In this document: one piece after another, positions 56,955 to 64,000 of the stretch
Position numbering within the stretch: the first letter of the stretch is position 1
Layout: each line of letters opens with the position of its first letter
DNA from: Humidesulfovibrio mexicanus
GTDB lineage: Bacteria; Desulfobacterota; Desulfovibrionia; Desulfovibrionales; Desulfovibrionaceae
Assembly: GCF_900188225.1 (NCBI RefSeq)
Contig: NZ_FZOC01000002.1
Coordinates: 306,310-370,309, forward strand
DNA length: 64,000 nucleotides
Direction of reading: 5' to 3'
Notes under the pieces: model-generated
Told to the model about the DNA's origin: nothing
The model's database searches: none
The model's input: the letters and a program-made list of their open reading frames with translations, nothing else
Program-made: the position numbers and the translations under genes

Positions 56955-57921
56955 TCGCGGCGCTCCGTTTCGCATCGCTTGCGGCCGCAAGCTCCACGGC
57001 GATCTCCGGCAGACGCTCCAGATCCGGCTTGGCGATCTGCATGGTCGCGCCAACGCTTTCGCCCTTGTGGCGCAGCTCGTCGGTGATGATGGAGGAATAG
57101 AGGATCACGGGCACGTCCTTGAGTCTGGGATCGAGTTTCAGGTGCTTGGTCAGGCTGAAGCCGTCCATGAGCGGCATCTCGATGTCCGAGATGAGCACAT
57201 CGATGAAGTCGGAGACCGGGCGCGCCTCGGCCTGGGCGCGCGCGGCCAACTCGCGCAGAATGCCCAGGGCCTCCTGTCCGTTGCCCACGACAGTGGGCGC
57301 AATGCCGGAACGCTCCAGGGTCTTTTGGATCATGAGGCGGATGGTGGCGGAATCGTCGGCCACAACAGCCTTGATCTCGCGCGGGGCAAGCACCTTGGGC
57401 GGGGCGGAGAAATCCAGTTCGTCGGGCGAGAGGTCGGCGATGATGGTCTCCAGGTCCAGCAGTTGTATGAAGTGCCCGTCGCGTTCCACAAGTCCGATTA
57501 TGGCCTGGATGCCGGTCTTGGGCAGGTAGCCGTCCGGAGGAATGACCTCTGGCCAGCCCACGCGGTGGATGCCCGTGACGCCCGAGACCACGAAGCCCGT
57601 GACGGACTTGCTGAACTCCGTGACAATGACGTTGTCCCTGGGTGCCGGAGACTTGTTGATGCCGAGCCAGACGGCGAGATCGATGACCGGAAGGATGTGG
57701 CTGCGCAGGGGGATGAGCCCCCGGAAGCTGGGATGCGACGCGCCGGGTTGGACCTCCAGGCGCGGGCTCTCGATGACCTCCATGACCTTGGCCACGTTGA
57801 CGCCGAAGGAGTGCCGCTCGGGCTCGTCCTGGGAACCGCGGTCCGAGTCGATGTGAAATTCGAGGATTTCAAGTTCGTTGGTGCCGGTTTCGAGCAGAAT
57901 CCCGGTGTCCATGGCGTCCAT
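56947..57921 (-). CDS. cheV: Chemotaxis protein CheV (CheW-receiver fusion)
   Basis: The 324-residue adaptor has a CheW domain (about 20-170: FGVNVAKVMEVIE, HPSFRGLIPLRSHILPVIDL) and a receiver domain (about 180-305) with VVADDSATIR and the phospho-Asp near 243 in ISDIEMPLMDG. It links chemoreceptors to the CheA kinase and tunes it by phosphorylation. ATG at 57921 is chosen over ATG 57957 because GGGAG lies 8 nt upstream. Confidence 0.93.
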   Translation of the reverse strand: MDAMDTGILLETGTNELEILEFHIDSDRGSQDEPERHSFGVNVAKVMEVIESPRLEVQPGASHPSFRGLIPLRSHILPVIDLAVWLGINKSPAPRDNVIVTEFSKSVTGFVVSGVTGIHRVGWPEVIPPDGYLPKTGIQAIIGLVERDGHFIQLLDLETIIADLSPDELDFSAPPKVLAPREIKAVVADDSATIRLMIQKTLERSGIAPTVVGNGQEALGILRELAARAQAEARPVSDFIDVLISDIEMPLMDGFSLTKHLKLDPRLKDVPVILYSSIITDELRHKGESVGATMQIAKPDLERLPEIAVELAAASDAKRSAANV

Positions 57922-58290
57922 GGCGCAAGCTCCCGTGTTGGCGTGATGGGGGTGCATACTGCAGAATGCTTACTCCCGCGAGGCTTGGCTGTAAAGCTTT
58001 CCGGTTCCGCTCAAATGCGTTGCCCGTATGCGGGTGCGGGCGATTTTCCCGCTTTTCTACTGGGGTGGACGAGAGTTTCGTTATTCCATGGCGCCCCGTG
58101 TCTACTGTTTTATAAAACAGGGAAATATATTTCGGAAAATGCTTGCCTATATCGTAATTCGGGTATAGCGGTGTATGTACTCTCCGCCGCCATGGATGTG
58201 TCGCGGTCCGGGCGGGGGAAGCCTTGCGCCGGGCTGGCGTCGAGGGGGCACGAATCGCGTCCCGAAACTTGAGACATGGAGGATATGCAA
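57922..58290. other. AT-rich divergent regulatory region between cheV and the DUF2589 cluster
   Basis: No gene is supported. The region is far more AT-rich than its surroundings around 58075-58180. It holds the LexA-form palindrome (58105-58120), a -10-like TATATT (58127-58132) and further AT-rich patches. Confidence 0.6.
58105..58132 (+). promoter_or_regulatory. SOS-box-like palindrome with overlapping promoter elements
   Basis: CTGTTTTATAAAACAG (58105-58120) is a perfect 16-bp palindrome of the form CTGT-N8-ACAG and is preceded by TA, as in the E. coli LexA consensus. CTGTTT within it can serve as a -35, with TATATT (58127-58132) 16 nt downstream as a -10. A bound repressor would block this promoter. 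Whether the local LexA reads this motif is not known from the sequence. Confidence 0.5.
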
Positions 58291-58935
58291 ATGGCGAACG
58301 AGCTTGTGAACATGTCGGACCAGTTCAAGGGTCTCCCAATGGGCGATCTCATCGGCGGCCCGCTCAACGCGGCTTGCGAAGCCCAGATCAAGCTGGCGCA
58401 GGCCACGGCGGACTTCATCAAGGTCATTGGTTTTCTGCCCCCGGAAAAGGACTCCAAGGATCCCTACAGCGGCGGCACCCGCACGGCCACCTTCCGCTTC
58501 AAGCGTCCGGTGGACAATCCCACAATGAAGCCGGGCGATCCCGGCTCCACCAAGGAAGAGGAAGTGGAGATTTGCGTTCCGCTTCTGGCCATCGTCAAGG
58601 TTCCCAACCTGAGCATCACCACAGTGGATGTCACCTTCGACATGGAGGTGAAGTCGTCCTTCGCCTCCAAGGAATCCCAGGACACGGCAGCCTCGCTGGA
58701 CGCCGAGATGTCCATCGGCTGGGGCTGCTTCAAGGCCACGGCCAAGGTGCACGGTTCCGTGGCCAGCCACAAGGAGAACACGCGCAGTTCTGACAATTCC
58801 GCCAAGTACCATGTGCTGGTCCACGCCGAGGACAAGGGGATGCCCGAGGGTCTGGCCCGCGTCATGGACATCCTCCAGACGGCGTGCGCGCCCAGGGCCA
58901 TCGGCGCGGCCAAGGACGTTCCCGCTTTGAACTAA
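58291..58935 (+). CDS. DUF2589-family protein (cluster gene 1)
   Basis: The 214-residue protein has a segment VPLLAIVKVPNLSITTVDVT followed by FDMEVKSS, the beta-rich core of the DUF2589 family, preceded by an N-terminal helical part (PLNAACEAQIKLAQATADFI). Related cores appear in genes 3 and 5 of this cluster. No signal peptide is present. ATG at 58291 is preferred over 58276 because GGAGG lies 8 nt upstream of it. It is the first gene behind the LexA-like palindrome. Function unknown. Confidence 0.75.
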   Translation: MANELVNMSDQFKGLPMGDLIGGPLNAACEAQIKLAQATADFIKVIGFLPPEKDSKDPYSGGTRTATFRFKRPVDNPTMKPGDPGSTKEEEVEICVPLLAIVKVPNLSITTVDVTFDMEVKSSFASKESQDTAASLDAEMSIGWGCFKATAKVHGSVASHKENTRSSDNSAKYHVLVHAEDKGMPEGLARVMDILQTACAPRAIGAAKDVPALN

Positions 58936-59031
58936 TGCGGCGGCCGGACCCCGGCCCGTTTCGCGCCAACAGCCTATACCGTGGACCCGGGGCGTCCGCA
59001 GACGTTCCCGGGTCCGCACCGGCGGAGCGCC

Positions 59032-59289
59032 ATGGTCGATCTATCGGAAATACGGTTTGTCAAGCGTGTCACGGTCGGCAGCGACAACCCCGCGCACATG
59101 TGCAGCCCGGAACAGCTTGAGGCGGCAAACGCCCTGCTCAACCGTTGTCTGAACGACACCCCCAGAGGCCATATCCTGGGCATCGAGAAAAGCTTCACGG
59201 TCCTGCAGTCGGGGGAACACCAGGTGGTGCTCCAGTGGATGGTCTACCATGTGGGCTTCCCCCGCAAGCCCATCTGGCTGGATTCCTGA
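59032..59289 (+). CDS. Unknown 85-residue protein (cluster gene 2)
   Basis: No family is recognised. The 85 residues suggest a compact alpha/beta protein with LSEIRFVKRVTVGSDNPAH near the start and a Trp/Val-rich C-terminal half (VVLQWMVYHVGFPRKPIWL). GGAG is 5 nt upstream of the ATG. Gene 3 follows after 10 nt. Confidence 0.65.
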   Translation: MVDLSEIRFVKRVTVGSDNPAHMCSPEQLEAANALLNRCLNDTPRGHILGIEKSFTVLQSGEHQVVLQWMVYHVGFPRKPIWLDS

Positions 59290-59299
59290 GGAGGCGAGC

Positions 59300-59854
59300 A
59301 TGGCGGAAGAGCTTTTGGACGATCTGCTGCGGTCGCTTCAGGCGGCGTTGGACGAAGCCGGGGCGCGGGTCGATTCGGCGAGCGCCGCGCGCCGCAACGT
59401 GCCTGGGCGGAGCCTGACTTTCATGCTGCCCCGCGCAGGCGGCTGCCAGGACGCCGTCGAAGCTGTTGAGATTCCATTGGACAGTTTGCGGCCCTCCGCG
59501 CGCCTGCGGGTCGCAGGGGTGTCGCTGGACTTTGACTGCGAACTGGCGCGCGTTGGGCTGTTCCGCGCGCGGCGCAGGACAGTGGTGCGCATCGTGCCTG
59601 GCGGCGCAGCGCCAGGCCGAACGCGGCGGATGCGCATTGTCCTGGAGTGCGGGGACCGGGCGCAGGGCGAGGTGCGCATCGACGGGATGCTGCTGCAAAA
59701 CCTGCCCGTGCCGCGGGCCACGGCGCACAAGCCGCTGGGGCCGTTGCGGACCGTCGTTGCCCGGATGCTGGAGATGCTGCTGCCGGGCCGCCCTCTGGAA
59801 GGCTTTGTGCTGAACGAGGAGCAGTCGCGGCGGGTGGAACGTTTGTGTGCATGA
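59300..59854 (+). CDS. DUF2589-like protein, divergent (cluster gene 3)
   Basis: The 184-residue protein has AVEIPLDSLRPSARLRVAGV, then SLDFDCEL, aligning with the core of cluster genes 1 and 5 (three or more beta strands ending in FDxEL). The C-terminal third is Arg/Leu-rich and probably helical. GAGGAGG precedes the ATG. No signal peptide. Assigned to the same group by this internal similarity, not by a search. Confidence 0.6.
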   Translation: MAEELLDDLLRSLQAALDEAGARVDSASAARRNVPGRSLTFMLPRAGGCQDAVEAVEIPLDSLRPSARLRVAGVSLDFDCELARVGLFRARRRTVVRIVPGGAAPGRTRRMRIVLECGDRAQGEVRIDGMLLQNLPVPRATAHKPLGPLRTVVARMLEMLLPGRPLEGFVLNEEQSRRVERLCA

Positions 59855-59876
59855 TGAACACAACAGGAGGCTGAAC

Positions 59877-60302
59877 ATGAACGCATCGAACTATGCCCAG
59901 TGGTTCACCAAGGCGGCGCTTGCCGCCATGCTGGCCTTTGCCCTGGCCGCAACGGCCCTGGCCGGGGGCAACCCGCCGGATGACATGAACGGCGTGTGGA
60001 CCGGGGAGACCGCCTCGGGGCAGACCTCGGCCATCACCTTGACCCTGGGCGAGGCGTCGTCGAGCCTGCGCTACGGCAATCCGCGCAGTTGCATCCTCGG
60101 CCTTGAGGACGCCATCGACAATCCCGACGGTTCGCGGAAATACGCCTTGGCCACGTCCACGGGCGGCCGCTGCGATGATTTTCTCAACTGCAAGCTTGTG
60201 CTGCGTCACGCCGGATCAAGCGCACTGGACTACGAGATCAAGGACACAGGCGGCAAGAGCGTTGAGCAAGGGCAATTGCGGCGCCGTGCCGCCCGGAAGT
60301 AA
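59877..60302 (+). CDS. Secreted protein of unknown function (cluster gene 4)
   Basis: The 141-residue protein has a signal peptide (KAALAAMLAFALAATALA, cleavage after about residue 29). The mature part begins GGNPPDDMNGVWTGETASGQ, a small beta-barrel-like start, and has three cysteines (SCILGLED, RCDDFLNC) able to form a disulfide. It is the only exported product of the cluster. GGAGG lies 6 nt upstream of the ATG. Confidence 0.7.
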   Translation: MNASNYAQWFTKAALAAMLAFALAATALAGGNPPDDMNGVWTGETASGQTSAITLTLGEASSSLRYGNPRSCILGLEDAIDNPDGSRKYALATSTGGRCDDFLNCKLVLRHAGSSALDYEIKDTGGKSVEQGQLRRRAARK

Positions 60303-60369
60303 GCCCACCCGTGGACCGTTGGGAACAGCGGCGGTCTGCGACCCGACACCTTGAACCCCGGGAGTGCCC

Positions 60370-60882
60370 ATGGCCAGCAACATACGCCTGAATGATCTGA
60401 TCGAGGCCTTGGCGGGAGCGGTCATTGAGGCCCAGGACAACATCGAGCGGCATCAGATATCCAATCTGCGCAGCTACTTCGATGATCAGATGCGGCCCAA
60501 GAGCCTCGTGGTGCGGCTGCCGTCCATACAGCCCCAGGCCGAGCCCGGCTCGGAGGACTATTACCGCGCCCCCCTGCTGCCGCTGGTTTCCGCCAATATG
60601 CTTAAAATCAAGGATGTCGAAATCACCTTTGACGCGGACTTGGGGCAGCTGTTGGAGGCGCCGGCCGAGGAGCCGCAAAAGGGAAAGGAGTCGGCAAAGG
60701 ATGCGCCCGAGGCCCCGCGCAAGGACATCTTCGTGGACATGGCCGGAAGCAGGCAGGGCAAGGCCGGGAGCATCCATGTGGTGCTGCGCGTGGAAAGCGC
60801 GGAGACCACCGACGGTGCGGGTCGGCTCATCAACCACCTTGCGCAGACCCAGGGCGTGTTCAAGACCTTCAAGGCCGATTGA
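60370..60882 (+). CDS. DUF2589-family protein (cluster gene 5)
   Basis: The 170-residue protein has an N-terminal helix (LIEALAGAVIEAQDNIERHQ) and the family core APLLPLVSANMLKIKDVEIT, then FDADLGQLL, as in gene 1. A Lys/Glu/Ala-rich linker (about 100-120) leads to a last beta region. ATG at 60370 follows GGGAG; the GTG at 60364 is less likely. Confidence 0.72.
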   Translation: MASNIRLNDLIEALAGAVIEAQDNIERHQISNLRSYFDDQMRPKSLVVRLPSIQPQAEPGSEDYYRAPLLPLVSANMLKIKDVEITFDADLGQLLEAPAEEPQKGKESAKDAPEAPRKDIFVDMAGSRQGKAGSIHVVLRVESAETTDGAGRLINHLAQTQGVFKTFKAD

Positions 60883-60913
60883 CGCGGTACGACGGGCCGC
60901 GCGGGAGGATGAC

Positions 60914-61876
60914 ATGGCGGTGTTTCGGAACGGTTCAAATGGGGTCGAGGTGACGCGCATCCAGCAGCGGCTGGCCGAGCTGGGGCTTTTTTCCGCGAGT
61001 CCGGACGGGGTGTACGGCGCGCAGACCGAGGCGGCGGTGCGGCGTTTTCAGCAGAGCCAGGGGCTCGCCGTTGACGGCGCGGTCGGGCCGCAGACCTGGG
61101 CGCTGCTTTTCCCCGGCCAGGAGGCTGGCGCGCCGCTGGTTTCCGGCGATGTGGCCACGCGCAGCCTGGCCCTTACCGGCTCCTTCGAGACCGGACATTT
61201 GGCCCCGGAGTGCTTCGCCGCGGTGACGGGCAATTTCGATGGCCAGGGCATGAGCTTTGGGGCCTTGCAGTGGAATTTCGGCCAAGGCTCCCTGCAACCG
61301 CTCTTGAAACGGCTTCTGGACGAACACCCGGACGTTGCGGAGAAGGTCTTTGGCAATCGGCTGGACGAACTGCGGCAAGCCGTGCTGGGCGGCCGCGACG
61401 CCTCCATGCGCTTTGCCGCGTCCATACAGGCGCCCGGCGGCAAAAACGTCGCCGAGCCCTGGCGCACCCTGTTCCATTCCCTTGGCCTCACGCCGGAGTT
61501 CCAGGCAATCGAGCGCGACGGCGCGGCCGCCTATTTCGATCGCGCGGTGCGCCTGTGTTCGGCGTACGGCTTGTGGTCCGAGCGGGGCAGGGCGCTCATG
61601 TTCGACATCTGCGTGCAGAACGGCAGCATTGCCGACGCCACGGCCAAACTCATCCAGTCCGGATTCGCCGCGCTGTCCGCAAACCTGCCCCCGGAGGAGG
61701 CCGAGGTGGAGCGGATGCGCATCGTGGCCAACCGCCGCGCCGAGGCGGCCAATCCGCGCTTTGTGGAGGATGTGCGCACGCGCAAGCTGTGCATCGCCGA
61801 AGGCCGGGGCACGGTCCACGGCATTGCCTACGACCTGGAGGGCCAGTTCGGACTGGGCCTCCGTCGCGTGGCCTAG
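60914..61876 (+). CDS. Peptidoglycan-binding (PG_1) protein with lysozyme-like hydrolase domain (cluster gene 6)
   Basis: The 320-residue protein starts with a PG_1 domain (residues about 8-65: EVTRIQQRLAELGLF, DGVYGAQTEAAVRRFQ, LAVDGAVGPQTW). The rest begins SFETGHLAPECFAAVTGNF and continues GMSFGALQWNFGQGSLQPLL, resembling chitosanase/lysozyme-superfamily glycosidases with a catalytic Glu in SFETG. It has no signal peptide, so reaching the wall would need another export or release route. GGGAGG precedes the ATG. Confidence 0.72.
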   Translation: MAVFRNGSNGVEVTRIQQRLAELGLFSASPDGVYGAQTEAAVRRFQQSQGLAVDGAVGPQTWALLFPGQEAGAPLVSGDVATRSLALTGSFETGHLAPECFAAVTGNFDGQGMSFGALQWNFGQGSLQPLLKRLLDEHPDVAEKVFGNRLDELRQAVLGGRDASMRFAASIQAPGGKNVAEPWRTLFHSLGLTPEFQAIERDGAAAYFDRAVRLCSAYGLWSERGRALMFDICVQNGSIADATAKLIQSGFAALSANLPPEEAEVERMRIVANRRAEAANPRFVEDVRTRKLCIAEGRGTVHGIAYDLEGQFGLGLRRVA

Positions 61877-61932
61877 GCGGCCCCGCCTCTGCCCGGCCAT
61901 TGTCCCCACACCCTTGAACCAAGGAGCCTCCC

Positions 61933-62637
61933 ATGCCGAATTATAAGCCTATGCAGACCTATGTGGTGAACAAGCTGGACATGGAGGTGCATCCCTTCGC
62001 GGCCGCGCCGGAAAACCGCTTCGAGCAGGGGGTGGCCCTGCAGTACGGGGCCGACTTCAAGATTCGCTTCCGCAGGCAGGGCGAGCACAAGGACACGCTC
62101 GGCCTGCTGCAGCTGATCTTCCCCCAGACACAAATTTTCCAGCACACCCAGCCCCACGCCTGGAACGTGGACAAGCAGGCCCTGGGCCAGGAGACGGTCA
62201 CCATGGCCAAATGCCTCTATGGCAATGACGCCACCCTCATCGGCGCGCACTCCGCGCCCTACCAGGGGCAGCACATGCGCTCCCTTGGAACGGGGGAATG
62301 CTGGCTCATCGACACCCCGCGCGAGATAAGCGGCGCGTTCGCCAATGGCGTGTTTACCGGCCAGACCTCCACCAAGTTCGCCAACTACGTGGTGGAACTC
62401 TCCGGTGCCGATGGGCGGATCTTCAACCAGGGGGCCATCTGGGGCTACTCCGTGGTGCAGAACGGCCAGAACCTGGACGAGTTCGACTGGCTGGTCCAGC
62501 CGCCGAGGGAAGTGCGGTTACGAGACACCAATGAGCATCTGGACGCCATTGCGCGCTTTCTTGGGCTGGACCAGACCACGGAAGAAGCGCGCAAGGCCGC
62601 CAGGGCGCGCATCGCGGGCATGGTGGTCGGGGGGTGA
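61933..62637 (+). CDS. Unknown 234-residue protein (cluster gene 7)
   Basis: No family is recognised. The protein is polar with Gln- and aromatic-rich strands (LLQLIFPQTQIFQHTQPHAW, FANYVVELSGADGRIFNQG) and no signal peptide or membrane segment; the C-terminus is helical (TTEEARKAARARIAGMV). AAGGAG precedes the ATG. It is the last gene before the terminator at 62689. Confidence 0.7.
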   Translation: MPNYKPMQTYVVNKLDMEVHPFAAAPENRFEQGVALQYGADFKIRFRRQGEHKDTLGLLQLIFPQTQIFQHTQPHAWNVDKQALGQETVTMAKCLYGNDATLIGAHSAPYQGQHMRSLGTGECWLIDTPREISGAFANGVFTGQTSTKFANYVVELSGADGRIFNQGAIWGYSVVQNGQNLDEFDWLVQPPREVRLRDTNEHLDAIARFLGLDQTTEEARKAARARIAGMVVGG

Positions 62638-62688
62638 CGCCTGTCCCTGCGGCGTCCTGCCTCTGGCCCTAAGGAGCGAGCACACATG

Positions 62689-62713
62689 GCCCCGGAGCAA
62701 TCCGGGGCTTTTT
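62689..62713 (+). terminator. Terminator of the DUF2589 cluster
   Basis: An 8-bp perfect stem GCCCCGGA / TCCGGGGC with a GCAA tetraloop is followed by TTTTTG, 50 nt after the last cluster gene. Confidence 0.93.
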
Positions 62714-62949
62714 GCGTCCGTCCCGAGCCTGTGCCAGGAAGGGGCGCGGCGCTTGCCGCTTGGCTCCGCGCCCGCTTTGGGCTACAGATGTTGGCCTGCC
62801 TGGCGGGAAACACGGCGGGCTGCCGCCGATTTTTTCGGAATCAGGCCACGGAATGCACGGCCGGAAGCTTGGGCGGCAGGGGCGCTGGACAGGGCCGATT
62901 GATGAAAGAGAGGATTTGGGCAGAGTCTACGCAACGCATGGGGATTCTG

Positions 62950-63026
62950 TGGCGCGCCAGGGAGGATTCGAACCCCCGGCCGACGGCTTAGAAGGCCGTT
63001 GCTCTATCCACCTGAGCTACTGGCGC
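62950..63026 (-). tRNA. tRNA-Arg, anticodon UCU
   Basis: On the minus strand the 7-bp acceptor stem GCGCCAG / CTGGCGC, D-arm GCTC/GAGC, anticodon stem ACGGC/GCCGT with loop CTTCTAA (anticodon TCT at 62990-62992), a 5-nt variable loop, T-stem GGGGG/CCTCC with TTCGAAT, discriminator G and an encoded CCA are all present. It reads AGA codons. Confidence 0.97.
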
Positions 63027-63091
63027 GCACGGGTTTCCTTCACTAAACAAGCAACGCGGCGCGGTCAAGGGGCCGCGCGGACAAGGCCGCC

Positions 63092-64000
63092 GTGACGCAC
63101 ACCTATGAAGACTTCCTGGCCAGGCTGGACGAGCTTGGCGTGTTCCATATGGATCTGTCCCTGGACCGCATGGCCGCTTTTGTGAAGCGCGCGGGGCAGC
63201 CTGGCTTTCCGGTGCTGCATGTGGTGGGCACCAACGGCAAGGGCTCCACTTCCACGGTGCTGGCGGAACTGCTTTCCACCCACGGGCTGCGCGTGGGCCT
63301 GTTCCTCAGCCCGCATTTTGTCTCCGTGCGCGAGCGCGTTCTGGTGGACGGGGCCATGCTGTCCGAGGAGACCTGGGCCAGGCTTGGCGCGCGCGCGTTC
63401 GAACTCGCAGAGGGTCTTGGCCTCACCTATTTTGAGGTGCTCACGGCTGTTGCCCTGCTGGCTTTCCAGGAGGCCGGCTGCGGTGTGGCGGTGATGGAGG
63501 CGGGCCTTGGCGGCCGGTTCGACGCCACCAATGTCCTTAATCCCGCGCTCACCGTGTTCACCCCCATCGCCATGGACCACATGAACGTGCTGGGTGACAC
63601 CCTGGAGAAGATCGCAGAGGACAAGGCCGGAGCCATGCGGCCGGACGCAGTGGCGGTCAGCGCTCCGCAGGAGCCTGCGGCCTGGGCCGTGCTGGAGGCC
63701 CGCGCCGCCGCCGTGGGCGCGGAGCTTGTGCCCGCCACGGAGGTGCTGCGCTATTCGCGGCGTTCCGGACGGGTGGAGCCGGGCGGCCATGCGCGCTACG
63801 TCCGCACCGTGCGCCACATCGACGAGGCTTGGCTGGCCCTTGCTGGCGCGCACCAGGAGCAGAACGCCCGCACGGCCCTTGCCGCGTTCCATGTGCTCGC
63901 GGCCCGCATGCGCCTGCCGGTGAGCGCCGATGCCTGCCGCGAGGCCCTCAGGCGCGCCTTTATTCCCGGCCGGATGCAGATTGTCGCCGATGCTCCCGGC
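63092..64000 (+). CDS. folC: Folylpolyglutamate/dihydrofolate synthase, 3' end cut by window edge
   Basis: 303 residues are visible from GTG at 63092. The ATP-binding loop VVGTNGKGSTSTVL is near residue 46, followed by LFLSPHFVSVRER and VMEAGLGGRFDATNV (about 134), typical of the Mur-ligase-like FolC. It adds glutamate to dihydropteroate and folates. The C-terminal domain starts at HQEQNARTALAAF and runs off the edge. The SD is weak (AAGG). Confidence 0.94.
   Translation, partial: MTHTYEDFLARLDELGVFHMDLSLDRMAAFVKRAGQPGFPVLHVVGTNGKGSTSTVLAELLSTHGLRVGLFLSPHFVSVRERVLVDGAMLSEETWARLGARAFELAEGLGLTYFEVLTAVALLAFQEAGCGVAVMEAGLGGRFDATNVLNPALTVFTPIAMDHMNVLGDTLEKIAEDKAGAMRPDAVAVSAPQEPAAWAVLEARAAAVGAELVPATEVLRYSRRSGRVEPGGHARYVRTVRHIDEAWLALAGAHQEQNARTALAAFHVLAARMRLPVSADACREALRRAFIPGRMQIVADAPG

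Noticed and set aside
57961-58020. Sigma-54-like TTGGC sequence before the DUF2589 cluster
   Set aside because: The -12 GC dinucleotide is missing at the required spacing.

Overview
The window comes from a GC-rich, anaerobic deltaproteobacterium, most likely a Desulfovibrio-type member of the Desulfovibrionales. Supporting signs are a single-chain pyruvate:ferredoxin oxidoreductase close in length and cysteine layout to the Desulfovibrio africanus enzyme, a tungsten aldehyde:ferredoxin oxidoreductase homologue with a Tat-exported ferredoxin, three tandem outer-membrane porins, abundant PAS/GGDEF/EAL and CheV signalling, and GC-rich intergenic palindromes. The assignment rests on gene content, not on a database search. 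Most of the window is ordinary chromosome, and no phage, IS element or CRISPR array was seen.

Layout. 1-2.8 kb: an iron-type ABC substrate-binding protein (cut by the edge) and the queuosine/preQ0 genes queD-queE-queC, which end a minus-strand operon. 2.9-9.6 kb: the start of that operon, an osmotic-stress set of MscS channel, TreS-maltokinase fusion and OtsB-OtsA fusion. 9.9-16.7 kb: TauE/SafE exporter, PFOR with a good sigma-54 promoter, and a SulP permease. 16.7-22.9 kb: LysE exporter, PAS/GGDEF/EAL protein, MscL with a zinc ribbon, and butyrate kinase/phosphate butyryltransferase with a lone acetolactate synthase small subunit. 23.1-28.1 kb: a metallo-beta-lactamase-fold hydrolase, a stand-alone receiver, a RicT/PSP1 protein and metG. 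28.2-31.7 kb: AOR, Tat ferredoxin and an unknown 188-residue protein. 31.8-38.4 kb: tlyA, thrC, a DUF456 protein, a paaK-like ligase, dnaB and rplI-rpsR-rpsF. 38.6-41.1 kb: hisD-purC followed by two tiny membrane ORFs. 41.2-46.1 kb: three porins, each with its own terminator. 46.3-55.8 kb: uvrC coupled to a TPR membrane protein, a UPF0173 hydrolase, ubiX, a nuclease lipoprotein, ubiD, a TetR regulator, tatA and a DedA protein. 55.8-57.9 kb: SYLF lipoprotein, Hpt and cheV. 58.1-62.7 kb: a self-contained seven-gene unit. 62.9-64 kb: tRNA-Arg(UCU) and the start of folC.

Two places deserve most attention. (1) Downstream of purC (38678-38833, minus strand) a 51-codon frame with an excellent ribosome binding site is interrupted only by an in-frame UGA. 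Coding-like sequence continues for 24 codons to a UAG, which sits 3 nt before the next ORF, and a GC-rich hairpin 16 nt after the UGA fits the bacterial SECIS layout. This is a candidate small membrane selenoprotein. (2) The 58.3-62.6 kb unit encodes DUF2589-like proteins, a peptidoglycan-binding hydrolase-like protein, a secreted protein and two unknown proteins. It lies behind a perfect 16-bp palindrome of the E. coli LexA form (CTGT-N8-ACAG) and ends at a clean terminator, so it looks like one stress-regulated operon of unknown function.
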